Below, one piece after another: positions 1 to 7,306 of a stretch of 33,240 nucleotides of DNA (the stretch's first letter is position 1; every line of letters begins with the position of its first letter). The stretch is from Sphaerochaetaceae bacterium. GTDB taxonomy: Bacteria > Spirochaetota > Spirochaetia > Sphaerochaetales > Sphaerochaetaceae. Made by a program: the position numbers and the translations under genes. Location: positions 1 through 33,240 of the forward strand of contig JAILRW010000136.1 in assembly GCA_024698005.1 (NCBI GenBank), read 5' to 3'. The notes beneath the pieces are model-generated. The model did not search any database. It had not been told where the DNA came from and saw only the letters and a list, made by a program, of their open reading frames with translations.

Positions 1-134
1 CAAGAGCGATTGCTTCGTCGGAGACGAATTCGTCTTCTTTCTTAGCATTTAATTTTTTTTGCTAGTTTAACAAGTTGGCGCTTGGCCCGCAGTCTCAGAC
101 CTGATCTACCGCCAGTCGAAACCGGTACACCCCC
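1..134 (-). ncRNA. ssrA: tmRNA (transfer-messenger RNA), 5' part, cut by the window edge
   Basis: tmRNA rescues stalled ribosomes together with SmpB, whose gene lies directly upstream on the same strand. Read on the minus strand, the mature 5' end would be GGGGGUGUACCGG at about position 134. It is followed by the hallmark GGUUUCGACUGG and a pseudoknot-1-like segment in which CAAG can pair with CUUG around a GGC/GCC stem. An A/U-rich stretch then leads to a resume codon GCU at 46-44. The open tag frame reads AKKEDEFVSDEAIAL and leaves the window inside the next codon, which starts with G, consistent with an Ala-Ala ending. The 3' tRNA-like half lies outside the window. The exact 5' end is inferred from the acceptor-stem position in other tmRNAs. 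Confidence 0.9.
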
Positions 135-141
135 GTGTACC
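124..141 (-). other. Perfect hairpin across the pre-tmRNA 5' processing point
   Basis: The 18-base segment is a perfect inverted repeat with 7-base arms, GGTACAC and GTGTACC, around a GGGG loop when read on the minus strand. The first arm lies in the predicted precursor leader. The loop and second arm are the first bases of mature tmRNA, which normally pair with the 3' end to form the acceptor stem. There is no T-run after it, so it is not a terminator. Confidence 0.55.
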
Positions 142-152
142 ATGCAAATGAA

Positions 153-181
153 AATATAATTAAGTTATATGAAATTAGCAA
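153..181 (-). promoter_or_regulatory. Candidate sigma-70 promoter for ssrA
   Basis: On the minus strand TTGCTA (181-176) is separated by exactly 17 bases from TATATT (158-153). Transcription would start near 146, giving an ssrA precursor with a leader of about 12 bases before the mature 5' end. The promoter sits wholly in the smpB-ssrA gap, so ssrA can be transcribed apart from smpB. Called from consensus match only. Confidence 0.55.
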
Positions 182-189
182 GTAAAATC

Positions 190-669
190 TTAATAATTCA
201 TATTTCTGAGTTCACGCCCAGCTTCTCTCTTGAGATCACGCTCTTTGATAGCTGCCTTCTTGTCATAAGTAGCTTTACCACGAGCAAGTGCAATCTTCAT
301 CTTAACTAGGTTTCCCTTGATATATATCTCAAGAGGAACAATAGTCATACCCTTGGAATCTACCTTACGTGCAAACTTCTTTATCTCTTCCTTGTGGGCA
401 AGAAGATACCTGACTCTATCTCCAACATGATTGAAGACCTTACCACCATGAGAGTAGGGCTGGATAGTAAAACCAATAAGTTGAAGCTGACCATTCTTGA
501 TGTTTATATAGCTGTCACCAAAGGAACATCGGCCATCACGAACAGATTTTACTTCTGTTCCGACCAAAGACATACCACACTCGAGATCTTCAATGATCTC
601 ATAGTTGAAGTATGCTTTCTTATTTTTCTGAATGAGCTTAAAGCCCTTCTTTTCTTCTTCCTTTGCCAT
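190..669 (-). CDS. smpB: SsrA-binding protein SmpB
   Basis: SmpB binds the tRNA-like domain of tmRNA and delivers it to stalled ribosomes for trans-translation. The 159-residue product has the family features: an early KKAYFNYEI strand, the GTEVKS(V)R block, an RVRYLLAHKEEI segment, and a basic tail (KKAAIKERDLKREAGRELRN) that in the family enters the empty mRNA channel. The frame stays open 22 codons further upstream, but the ATG at 669 is preferred. It follows GGTGAG with a short spacer, gives normal SmpB length, and lies one base after the stop of the upstream gene instead of inside it. ssrA follows on the same strand 55 bases downstream with no terminator between, so partial co-transcription is possible. 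Confidence 0.96.
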   Translation of the reverse strand: MAKEEEKKGFKLIQKNKKAYFNYEIIEDLECGMSLVGTEVKSVRDGRCSFGDSYINIKNGQLQLIGFTIQPYSHGGKVFNHVGDRVRYLLAHKEEIKKFARKVDSKGMTIVPLEIYIKGNLVKMKIALARGKATYDKKAAIKERDLKREAGRELRNMNY

Positions 670-670
670 A

Positions 671-2086
671 TTACTCACCAAGTGCCAGTCTGAAACCAAG
701 ATACTCCGAGGTGTCCTTTCTATCAAGAGCTCCAACAGTATATGAATCTACACTATTTGGATCAGAAATAAAGGAACCACCTTTTACAACAACATCTCCA
801 ATCTCAAGGTTACTTAAATCATAGCAATCAGCAACTCTGGAAAGAGGAAGGAACGCAGTGCTTGTAAGCTCCCAAAGACCACCATTAAGGGACTTAGGGC
901 CCTGAGTGTAATCAGAGTAGAGAAGGGATGATGAGAACTCTTCAGTAGAAAGATAAGATGCAAGCTCAAGCTCTGCTTCAGTTGGAAGACGATAATTCTT
1001 TCCTGTTTCACTCTTCATCCACTCAGCATATGCCTTAGCTGCATAGTAACTGATATTTCTTATTGGCTTATCATTCTTGATGTTTGTTGTAGGGAAGATA
1101 CCAGCAAGATAGTATTCATCTGCCATTCCATCTTTTACGATTGTATCTATATTATCCTTTGCCCAATAAGGATTTGCTTTAATAAACAGAGCATATTCAT
1201 ATTCACTTACAAGCATTTCTGAAAGAGTGAAGGTATCAAGCTTAACAGAGACAGGGAACTGAGCTATAGAATCAAATAGAGCATTTTCCTGATTGCCAAT
1301 TGTGAACTCTGTTGCTTGATACTTAAAGCCATCAGCTGTTATGACAGGTGCAAGATTTGGAATAAGAATCTCACCATCAAATTCTGGATTCTCTCCATTG
1401 AATAGCTTCTCAAGTGCCTTATCTAGCTTATCGAGTTTGTTGGATTCATACTTAATATTGTTATCTGAGTAGATTGTCTTTGCACTCTTATAATCTTCAT
1501 ACATTTTCTCTGTTGTTATGAACAGAGCTTCAAGCAGAAGATCTTTAGATACATCCTTTACACCTGCAGATACTGCATCCTTTGCTAGGTTGGTCAGAAC
1601 AGGTCTGTAATTAAAAGCTGATGGATAATCTGTAACTGCAGAATAGAGTGGCAGGTCTTCAAGAGCAAGAGATAGAGCCTTCTCATAAATCTTAGTATCC
1701 TGAGAAATAGCTACATCCTTTTCAAGCGTGCGTTTGAATAGAAGAGTCAAGAAGATAGGATGGTCGATCTCGAGCTCTTCACTGAGTACTACATCTCCAC
1801 TTTTTATATATTCAATTTTATGATTTCCACTTGAAAGGAAGAATCTGGAACCTTCTGTAGAACCGACATAGATATCATCAACGATTACACCAACATCAGA
1901 GTATGGGGATTCGAAATGAACATACCTTCCACCATTAATAATTCCTGGCAGAAAACCGATCAAGAAGGTCAGAACAAGGATTACCAGAATCAACAAGATA
2001 AGAATATATTTACCGGGTCTCATTCCAAATAGCTTTGGGAGTTTTACTTCTTCGACCTCGGGCAGTGTAATTTTCTTTTTGAACAT
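671..2086 (-). CDS. Membrane-anchored PEGA/SUMF (formylglycine-generating enzyme-like) protein
   Basis: Predicted inner-membrane protein with a large periplasmic part; the exact function is unknown. It has a short basic N-terminus, one hydrophobic segment at about residues 26-50, a PEGA-like beta domain at about 55-115 (a VDDIYVG...LSSGNHKIEY pattern), a helical middle, and a C-terminal SUMF1/FGE-type domain. SUMF hallmarks include PTTNI, YRLPTEAELELA, GGLWELTS, VVKGGSF and the final LGFRLA. True formylglycine-generating enzymes use a cysteine pair. This protein has a single cysteine in total (about residue 421), so catalysis is unlikely and a binding or structural role is more plausible. The frame also has an in-frame TTG at 2095. 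I chose the ATG at 2086, but neither has a strong Shine-Dalgarno sequence. The stop is one base before smpB, so the two are probably co-transcribed. Confidence 0.85.
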   Translation of the reverse strand: MFKKKITLPEVEEVKLPKLFGMRPGKYILILLILVILVLTFLIGFLPGIINGGRYVHFESPYSDVGVIVDDIYVGSTEGSRFFLSSGNHKIEYIKSGDVVLSEELEIDHPIFLTLLFKRTLEKDVAISQDTKIYEKALSLALEDLPLYSAVTDYPSAFNYRPVLTNLAKDAVSAGVKDVSKDLLLEALFITTEKMYEDYKSAKTIYSDNNIKYESNKLDKLDKALEKLFNGENPEFDGEILIPNLAPVITADGFKYQATEFTIGNQENALFDSIAQFPVSVKLDTFTLSEMLVSEYEYALFIKANPYWAKDNIDTIVKDGMADEYYLAGIFPTTNIKNDKPIRNISYYAAKAYAEWMKSETGKNYRLPTEAELELASYLSTEEFSSSLLYSDYTQGPKSLNGGLWELTSTAFLPLSRVADCYDLSNLEIGDVVVKGGSFISDPNSVDSYTVGALDRKDTSEYLGFRLALGE

Positions 2087-2097
2087 ATTATTCAAAA

Positions 2098-2109
2098 GTT
2101 AATATTAAC
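2098..2109. promoter_or_regulatory. 12-bp perfect palindrome in the divergent SUMF/lepB gap
   Basis: GTTAATATTAAC is self-complementary. It lies 12 bases upstream of the minus-strand ATG (2086), in the only non-coding stretch between the divergent SUMF gene and lepB. It could be an operator or simply an A/T-rich promoter sequence; no family consensus was recognised. Confidence 0.3.
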
Positions 2110-2117
2110 CCTTTCTA

Positions 2118-2146
2118 TTGTCAACAAAGCTCAACTTGAGTATCTT
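2118..2146 (+). promoter_or_regulatory. Candidate sigma-70 promoter for lepB
   Basis: TTGTCA (2118-2123) is followed after 17 bases by TATCTT (2141-2146). The start point would fall near 2153, only a couple of bases before the lepB ATG, implying a leaderless or nearly leaderless message. This fits the lack of a Shine-Dalgarno sequence there. On the other strand TTGACA overlaps the same bases, so the two divergent genes may share -35 DNA. Consensus match only. Confidence 0.4.
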
Positions 2147-2154
2147 CTAAAGAT

Positions 2155-3153
2155 ATGGAGAAGGTGTACACATTTCTAGAAAAAAACACAGTCAGGTACC
2201 TTACCAAACGTAAGGCGCTCAAGGCATACGAAAAAAGTAAGAAGAAAACAATATTTACTGAAATATATAGCTGGGTAGATGCTCTTGTATTTGCAGTCAT
2301 TGTTGTAATGCTTATCAACCAGTTCTTTTTCCAGCTCTTTGTTATCCCATCTCCATCCATGGTAAGCACATTACTTGTCGGGGACAGAGTAGTTGTAAGC
2401 AAACTTGCTTATGGTCTTGAACCATATCCTGCTGCAAAAAACCGTTTCTTCACTTCAAGCCACAGAGTAGAGAGAGACGATATCATCACCTTCTACAATC
2501 CTGAGTATGAATCTAAGGGACCATTTTTCGATATTCTTTCCCAGGCAATCTATATGGGAACTCTTTCTCTAGTAAATATAGATAGAAATGAAGATGGCTC
2601 AGTTGCGGAACGACTTTATGTCAAGAGAGCTATAGGTTTTCCTGGTGATCAAGTAAGAGTAATAGATGGAAATATCTATATTAGACCTGCAGGATACGAT
2701 AAGTTTATATCAGAAGAGGAGTTCAGGAAAGCTAATGGCCTCGTCGATGGCCCTAATAGAAGTGCAGATACCGAGCTTTATGATGGTCTGAAGGCCTGGG
2801 CAAGACTATATGCTGACAACGAAAAGGGCAATAGGACCAGAGTCAATCATCTTATAAATAGCTATGAAGCTGTAAAGAATGAGAATTTCCCTTTTGACCT
2901 CTATGAATTTGAAAAGCAGAGGGCAAAGGAGCACACCTTCATCGATCCATCTAGCAGAGAGGCAAGGGGAGAGTGTGCAATATTCAGAGCAGGTATCTAT
3001 GTACCTAACGATTACATCCTTCCTTTAGGGGACAATAGAGATAACTCCCACGACGGTAGATATTTCGGACCTGTTGGTGAAAACCGAATTAATGGAAGAG
3101 TAATCTACAGATTCTGGCCTCTTGGCAGGGCCTCTGTCATGACAGATAAATAG
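2155..3153 (+). CDS. lepB: Signal peptidase I
   Basis: Removes signal peptides from proteins exported across the inner membrane. Of 332 residues, the first ~40 are basic and cytoplasmic, followed by a membrane segment at about 42-62 and the periplasmic catalytic domain. The catalytic serine is S68 in PSPSM. The general-base lysine is K157 in YVKRAIGFPGD, and the GDNRDNSHD box is at 292-300. About 125 residues lie between the PGD and GDNR boxes, similar to large Gram-negative enzymes. The stretch between the serine and lysine boxes is rather long. The ATG at 2155 has no clear Shine-Dalgarno sequence. hemW begins one base after the stop, so they form a two-gene unit. The product presumably processes BamA and other exported proteins of this window. 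Confidence 0.95.
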   Translation: MEKVYTFLEKNTVRYLTKRKALKAYEKSKKKTIFTEIYSWVDALVFAVIVVMLINQFFFQLFVIPSPSMVSTLLVGDRVVVSKLAYGLEPYPAAKNRFFTSSHRVERDDIITFYNPEYESKGPFFDILSQAIYMGTLSLVNIDRNEDGSVAERLYVKRAIGFPGDQVRVIDGNIYIRPAGYDKFISEEEFRKANGLVDGPNRSADTELYDGLKAWARLYADNEKGNRTRVNHLINSYEAVKNENFPFDLYEFEKQRAKEHTFIDPSSREARGECAIFRAGIYVPNDYILPLGDNRDNSHDGRYFGPVGENRINGRVIYRFWPLGRASVMTDK

Positions 3154-3154
3154 C

Positions 3155-4288
3155 ATGGAATTTATTGACAACACAAAGCCAGTATCCCTTTATATCCACA
3201 TACCTTTCTGTACTACCAAGTGTGCCTACTGCGCTTTTTATTCGCTTGAAGAAAAAGCGGTAATGGCAGAGGAAAAAGAGTTGTTCTACAAGACAATTCT
3301 TAACCAACTTGATGAACTGGTAGAAGATTTGAAGCGTCCCTTCTATACAATCTTCATAGGTGGGGGAAACCCAGGAATGCTCGGTTTTGATAAACTGTAT
3401 GAATTATTGAAAACAGCCTGTCGATATGGAAAAGCAGTTGAATGCACAACTGAAATCAATCCTGAATTTCTTAATGATGATATCATCCCTCTATTCGAGT
3501 ATCTTACTCGCGTATCTGTAGGAATACAGAGTATGAGTTCAGAACATTTGAAAACTCTAGGTAGGAATGCAAATAGAAATACAAATATCAAGGCTCTAGA
3601 ACTGCTGAACAAATATAAGAATAAATATGGAATTACATTCAATGCCGATATCATGACAAACATCCCTACGGAAAGTATTGAAGATGCTATTAATGATATA
3701 AAGGCAGTATCTGATTACAACCCTGACCACATCTCTCTCTATTCACTGACTTTTGAAGAAGGAACAAAACTTATTGAAAATTGTGTTCCAATGGATGAAG
3801 AGGAGCAGAGAAGTATGCTTATTTCATGCTGGAATACATTGCAGGAGCTTGGCTACAAGCAATATGAAATTTCAAACTTTGCAAAAGATGGCCATGAATG
3901 TCTTCATAATAAGGTCTACTGGGAGCTAGGGCAGTATATCGGTCTGGGTCCAACAGCCGAATCGAGTGTAGGGTATGAGAATATAATCTCTTCCCGTGAA
4001 GCTGATTCTCTATCTGAATATCTCAAGAATCCGGGCTTCAATAGTATCAAGCTAACTAAGGATGAAGCAGAGGAAGAATACCTGCTTACAACATTGAGAA
4101 CAGTCTATGGAATAGACAAACAAGAGTATTATTCAAGATTCCATTCAAATTTTGATGAAAAATATAGAACATTTATTCAAGAAATTGATGAAATGCTATA
4201 TGAGGACAATAAAGAAAAATTTAGCCTCACAAGGGAGGGTTTTTTGCTACTAGATAATGTAATTCTTTCTCTAGCAATGGCAATATAG
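3155..4288 (+). CDS. hemW: Radical SAM protein HemW (coproporphyrinogen oxidase-like, heme chaperone family)
   Basis: The HemN/HemW radical-SAM family includes oxygen-independent coproporphyrinogen oxidase (HemN) and the heme-binding HemW. The product has 377 residues with the iron-sulfur motif CX3CX2C at C19, C23 and C26 after the typical YIHIPFC lead-in. The extra cysteine that follows in HemN (CX3CX2CXC) is absent, which favours HemW. The SAM-binding glycine motif reads GGGNPG at 69-74, where GGGTPS is usual. The conserved SVGIQS, NADIMTNIP and YEISNFAK blocks are present. It lies one base downstream of lepB. No heme-synthesis gene is in the window, so the substrate or partner cannot be inferred from context. 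Confidence 0.88.
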   Translation: MEFIDNTKPVSLYIHIPFCTTKCAYCAFYSLEEKAVMAEEKELFYKTILNQLDELVEDLKRPFYTIFIGGGNPGMLGFDKLYELLKTACRYGKAVECTTEINPEFLNDDIIPLFEYLTRVSVGIQSMSSEHLKTLGRNANRNTNIKALELLNKYKNKYGITFNADIMTNIPTESIEDAINDIKAVSDYNPDHISLYSLTFEEGTKLIENCVPMDEEEQRSMLISCWNTLQELGYKQYEISNFAKDGHECLHNKVYWELGQYIGLGPTAESSVGYENIISSREADSLSEYLKNPGFNSIKLTKDEAEEEYLLTTLRTVYGIDKQEYYSRFHSNFDEKYRTFIQEIDEMLYEDNKEKFSLTREGFLLLDNVILSLAMAI

Positions 4289-4300
4289 TATTTCGCTGTG

Positions 4301-4328
4301 TTGACAGCATATTTTTCTTTATGATAAT
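4301..4328 (+). promoter_or_regulatory. Promoter of the yebC-ruvCAB-queA operon
   Basis: TTGACA (4301-4306, perfect consensus) is followed after 16 bases by GATAAT (4323-4328, five of six). It lies in the 88-base gap between hemW and yebC and would start transcription near 4335, about 42 bases before the yebC ATG. This is the best-matching promoter in the window. Confidence 0.65.
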
Positions 4329-4376
4329 TTTCTTAAGTTCGAAAAACTAATTAAATAAATATAAAAGAGGTTTCAT

Positions 4377-5120
4377 ATGTCTGGCCACAGTAAATGGGCA
4401 ACTATTAAACACAAGAAAGGATTGGCCGATGCAAAGCGCGGTCAGAAGTTTACAAAGCTGATTAAGGAAATCACTGTTGCAGCAAAGATGGGCGGTGCCG
4501 ATCCTGAATCAAACGCAAGACTCAGAACTGCAGTTCTCAAGGCAAGAGCTGAGAACATGCCAAAGGATAACATCGAGAGAGCAATCAAGAAGGCTGCTGG
4601 TGAAGATGCAAACACCAACTTCTACGAACTCACTTACGAAGGCTATGCTGGCGGTGGTGTAGCAATCATTATCGATACTCTTACCGATAACAAGAACAGA
4701 ACTGCTGCTGATGTAAGATCTACACTCACAAAACTCGGTGGTACCCTCGGTGCTCCTGGTTCAGTTTCATACATGTTCCAGACTAAGGGTGTAATCACCT
4801 ATGATGCAACCAAGTACACTGAAGATGAAATTCTTGAAGCTGCACTTGAAAATGGTGCAGAAGATGTAAGCAACGACGGTGAAGTCATCGAAGTCACAAC
4901 AGCTCCAAATGATTTCGCAGCTGTTCTTGAAGCAATGCAGGCTGCTGGTTTCGAACAGGATTCTGCTGATGTCAACAAGATTGCAGATCAGATGGTTTCT
5001 GTTGACAAGGAAAAGGCTCAGAAGGTCATGAAGATTGTTGAGCGCCTTGAAGATCTTGAGGATGTACAGCAGGTTTCCACAAACCTCGAACTCCCAGATG
5101 ATTACGAAGACGGAGAATAA
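4377..5120 (+). CDS. yebC: YebC/TACO1-family protein (translation or transcription regulator)
   Basis: YebC-family proteins act in ribosome-associated translation of difficult sequences, and some members have been described as DNA-binding regulators. The 247-residue product is full length. It starts with the signature MSGHSKWATIKHKKG, continues with KFTKLIKEI and DNIERAIKKA, and has the YEGYAGGGVAIII and DNKNRTAADVR blocks typical of the family. The ATG at 4377 follows AGAGG with six bases between. It is the first gene behind the promoter at 4301 and precedes ruvC by six bases, an arrangement seen in many bacteria. Codon use is C-ending and regular, as in the highly expressed genes later in the window. 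Confidence 0.95.
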   Translation: MSGHSKWATIKHKKGLADAKRGQKFTKLIKEITVAAKMGGADPESNARLRTAVLKARAENMPKDNIERAIKKAAGEDANTNFYELTYEGYAGGGVAIIIDTLTDNKNRTAADVRSTLTKLGGTLGAPGSVSYMFQTKGVITYDATKYTEDEILEAALENGAEDVSNDGEVIEVTTAPNDFAAVLEAMQAAGFEQDSADVNKIADQMVSVDKEKAQKVMKIVERLEDLEDVQQVSTNLELPDDYEDGE

Positions 5121-5126
5121 TAGAAT

Positions 5127-5627
5127 TTGATAGTCCTCGGAATTGATCCGGGATTGGCTAATACAGGCTGGGGAGTTGTGGAAGTGATTTCACATCACTA
5201 CCGGCCTGTTTCTTTTGGTGTCATAAAAACTGATACCGAACACAGCCTACCCGATAGAATATCAGCAATAGCGAAGGAAGTAGGAGCATTAGTAGATAAA
5301 TACTCTTGCGAGGTGGTTTCCATGGAGGATATATTCTTTACTAAGAATGTTTCCTCTGCAATCTCTGTTGCAAAAGTAATTGGTGCAATCTGTCATGAAT
5401 TGAGAAGCAAGAATATTGAAGTCCATCTATTTTCTCCTCCTCAGATCAAACAGGCTGTTACAGGTATGGGCAAGGCTGATAAGAATCAGGTTCAGCAGAT
5501 GGTCAAGATTCTCTTGGGCATGAACTCTGTTCCAAAACCTGACCATGCAGCGGATGCACTCGCAGACTGCATCACATATGCAGTCTTCTCTCAGACTTAT
5601 TCAAGAATTGGAGTGAAAGGGAATTAA
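5127..5627 (+). CDS. ruvC: Holliday junction resolvase RuvC
   Basis: RuvC cleaves four-way DNA junctions during recombinational repair, working with the RuvAB motor encoded next. The 166 residues show the RNase-H-like catalytic set: D7 in LGIDPG, E67 in SMEDIFF, and H140/D143 in the PDHAADALAD block. The last two match the His/Asp arrangement described for the Thermus enzyme. Translation most likely starts at a TTG (5127), because the family begins two or three residues before LGIDPG. A GGAG at 5112-5115 is 11 bases upstream, within the end of yebC. ruvA follows after three bases. Confidence 0.96.
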   Translation: MIVLGIDPGLANTGWGVVEVISHHYRPVSFGVIKTDTEHSLPDRISAIAKEVGALVDKYSCEVVSMEDIFFTKNVSSAISVAKVIGAICHELRSKNIEVHLFSPPQIKQAVTGMGKADKNQVQQMVKILLGMNSVPKPDHAADALADCITYAVFSQTYSRIGVKGN

Positions 5628-5630
5628 GCT

Positions 5631-6251
5631 ATGATCAATGCGCTCAATGGAAAAATTGTTGAGGTAACTCACAACTCAGTCATTGTAGATGTTAATGGAG
5701 TTGAATACTATGCTGAGGTTTCCACCAATGCTGCTAGCTACTTTTCAAGTCATAGAAATGAAAAGGTCAGAGTTCTAACAAAGCTTAATATAAGTGAATA
5801 TGCAACAAGTCTTTATGGCTTCAAGGATGAAGAGGAAAGGGACTGCTTCAATCAACTTCAGACAGTTCCAGGAATTGGAGCTAAGCAGGCACTTAAAGTC
5901 CTTTCGTCAATTTCTGTAGAGGATTTCATAAAAGCACTGGACCAGAGAGATATTTCTGCTCTTTCAAGGATTCCGGGAATTGGAGCAAAGAGTGCACAGA
6001 AGCTTATTCTTCAGCTCAGAGACACCCTTGTCTATACAGATGATTCTGCTTCAGGAGTAGAAAATCTCAAGAATATTGGCAAGCAGTGGAATGATATCCT
6101 TGAATCCTTCATCGCCATGGGATACGACAAGAAGGTCGTACAGAAAAAGCTCGATGAGATTTTGAAGAAAGAGTCTTCAAAGCTCGCTACTATGAGTCAT
6201 GAGAAGGCTGAAGCATTCATCTTCCCAATTCTGCTTAGGAGTCTTGCATGA
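5631..6251 (+). CDS. ruvA: Holliday junction DNA helicase subunit RuvA
   Basis: RuvA binds the Holliday junction as a tetramer and loads the RuvB ring motors. The 206-residue protein has the N-terminal OB-fold domain (residues 1 to ~65, beginning MINALNGKIVEV). Two helix-hairpin-helix motifs follow, PGIGAKQAL and PGIGAKSAQ, in domain II. The C-terminal three-helix domain III (about 155-206, with ESFIAMGYDKK) contacts RuvB. The ATG at 5631 matches the family start. The stop overlaps the ruvB start by four bases (ATGA), so translation of the two is probably coupled. Confidence 0.96.
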   Translation: MINALNGKIVEVTHNSVIVDVNGVEYYAEVSTNAASYFSSHRNEKVRVLTKLNISEYATSLYGFKDEEERDCFNQLQTVPGIGAKQALKVLSSISVEDFIKALDQRDISALSRIPGIGAKSAQKLILQLRDTLVYTDDSASGVENLKNIGKQWNDILESFIAMGYDKKVVQKKLDEILKKESSKLATMSHEKAEAFIFPILLRSLA

Positions 6252-7306
6252 AGTACGAAGAAGATTATTACGATCCAGAAGATAGTCCTGTAGCTGTCAC
6301 CTTTCAGAAAGCTGATGAACAGAATGACAACGTTCTAAGGCCTAAATATCTTGAAGACTTCCAGGGACAGAAGAAACTCAAGGACAATCTTCAGGTTTTC
6401 ATCAATGCAGCAAGAGCAAGAGGAGAAGCGCTTGACCACACATTTCTTGTAGGACCTCCAGGTCTTGGCAAGACAACTCTTGCTTCAATAATTGCCAACG
6501 AGATGCATGCTGAAATCAGGATGACAAGTGCTCCAGCCCTTGAAAAACCAAAAGATCTTGCAGGTATTCTCACCAATGTAACTGAAAATTCAATCTTCTT
6601 TATCGATGAAATCCATCGCTTAAAGCCAGCGCTTGAAGAGATGCTGTACATCGCAATGGAAGACTATGAAATAGACTGGGTAATTGGTCAGGGACCAAGT
6701 GCCAGAACGATGAGAGTTCCTCTTCCTAAATTTACATTGATTGGTGCAACAACCAAGGCAGGAAGTGTAGCAATGCCACTTTCTGAACGTTTTGGTATCA
6801 ACTGTCATCTTGAGTATTACACTCCAGAAGAGCTCAAGGATATTGTTCTAAGGTCTGCAAAGCTTCTTGATACCAAGATTGATGATGATGCTGCTTTGAT
6901 GCTTGCAGCCTGTTCAAGAGGTACACCAAGAATTGCAAACAGACTTTTAAAGCGCCTCAGAGACTTTGCCTTTGATTTGAAGAGTGAACACATCACCACC
7001 AAGATTGTCAAACATGGACTAGATAGAATGGGTATCGATCCAAATGGTCTTGAAAGAATGGATAGACAGATTCTTAAAACTATCATTGAGTTCTATGATG
7101 GTGGTCCTGTCGGTGCTGACACTCTTTCAATCAGTGTTGGTGAAGCTGTCGAGACAATTGAGGATTATTATGAGCCTTATCTGATTCAGAAGGGCTATCT
7201 CAAACGAACTAAATCAGGCCGATGTGTAACACAGAAGGCCTATGAATTATTGAATATACCTACTAGAGGTGCAAATTCCAATGTTGACCAAGGAATACTA
7301 TTTTGA
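6248..7306 (+). CDS. ruvB: Holliday junction branch migration ATPase RuvB
   Basis: RuvB is the hexameric AAA+ motor that drives branch migration. The 352 residues contain Walker A GPPGLGKTT (69-77), Walker B FFIDEIH with D120/E121, the sensor-1 region (LIGATTKAG), the SERFG arginine-finger segment, and a C-terminal winged helix ending in ...PTRGAN. The canonical opening block RPKYLEDFQGQ begins at residue 31, so the N-terminal tail is about 20 residues longer than in the shortest homologues and rich in acidic residues. It overlaps ruvA by four bases, and its 3' end overlaps queA. Confidence 0.97.
   Translation: MKYEEDYYDPEDSPVAVTFQKADEQNDNVLRPKYLEDFQGQKKLKDNLQVFINAARARGEALDHTFLVGPPGLGKTTLASIIANEMHAEIRMTSAPALEKPKDLAGILTNVTENSIFFIDEIHRLKPALEEMLYIAMEDYEIDWVIGQGPSARTMRVPLPKFTLIGATTKAGSVAMPLSERFGINCHLEYYTPEELKDIVLRSAKLLDTKIDDDAALMLAACSRGTPRIANRLLKRLRDFAFDLKSEHITTKIVKHGLDRMGIDPNGLERMDRQILKTIIEFYDGGPVGADTLSISVGEAVETIEDYYEPYLIQKGYLKRTKSGRCVTQKAYELLNIPTRGANSNVDQGILF

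Noticed and set aside
394-693. 99-residue open frame on the plus strand opposite smpB
   Set aside because: Fully antisense to smpB, with hydrophobic low-complexity composition from reversed Lys/Glu codons.
2155-3153. The ~125-residue stretch between the PGD and GDNR boxes of LepB as a novel inserted domain
   Set aside because: Large Gram-negative signal peptidases such as that of Escherichia coli have a similar spacing, so this is normal for the family.
7269-7280. GTG at 7269 as the queA start
   Set aside because: It overlaps the likely ribosome site AGAGGT and adds four residues not expected in the family.
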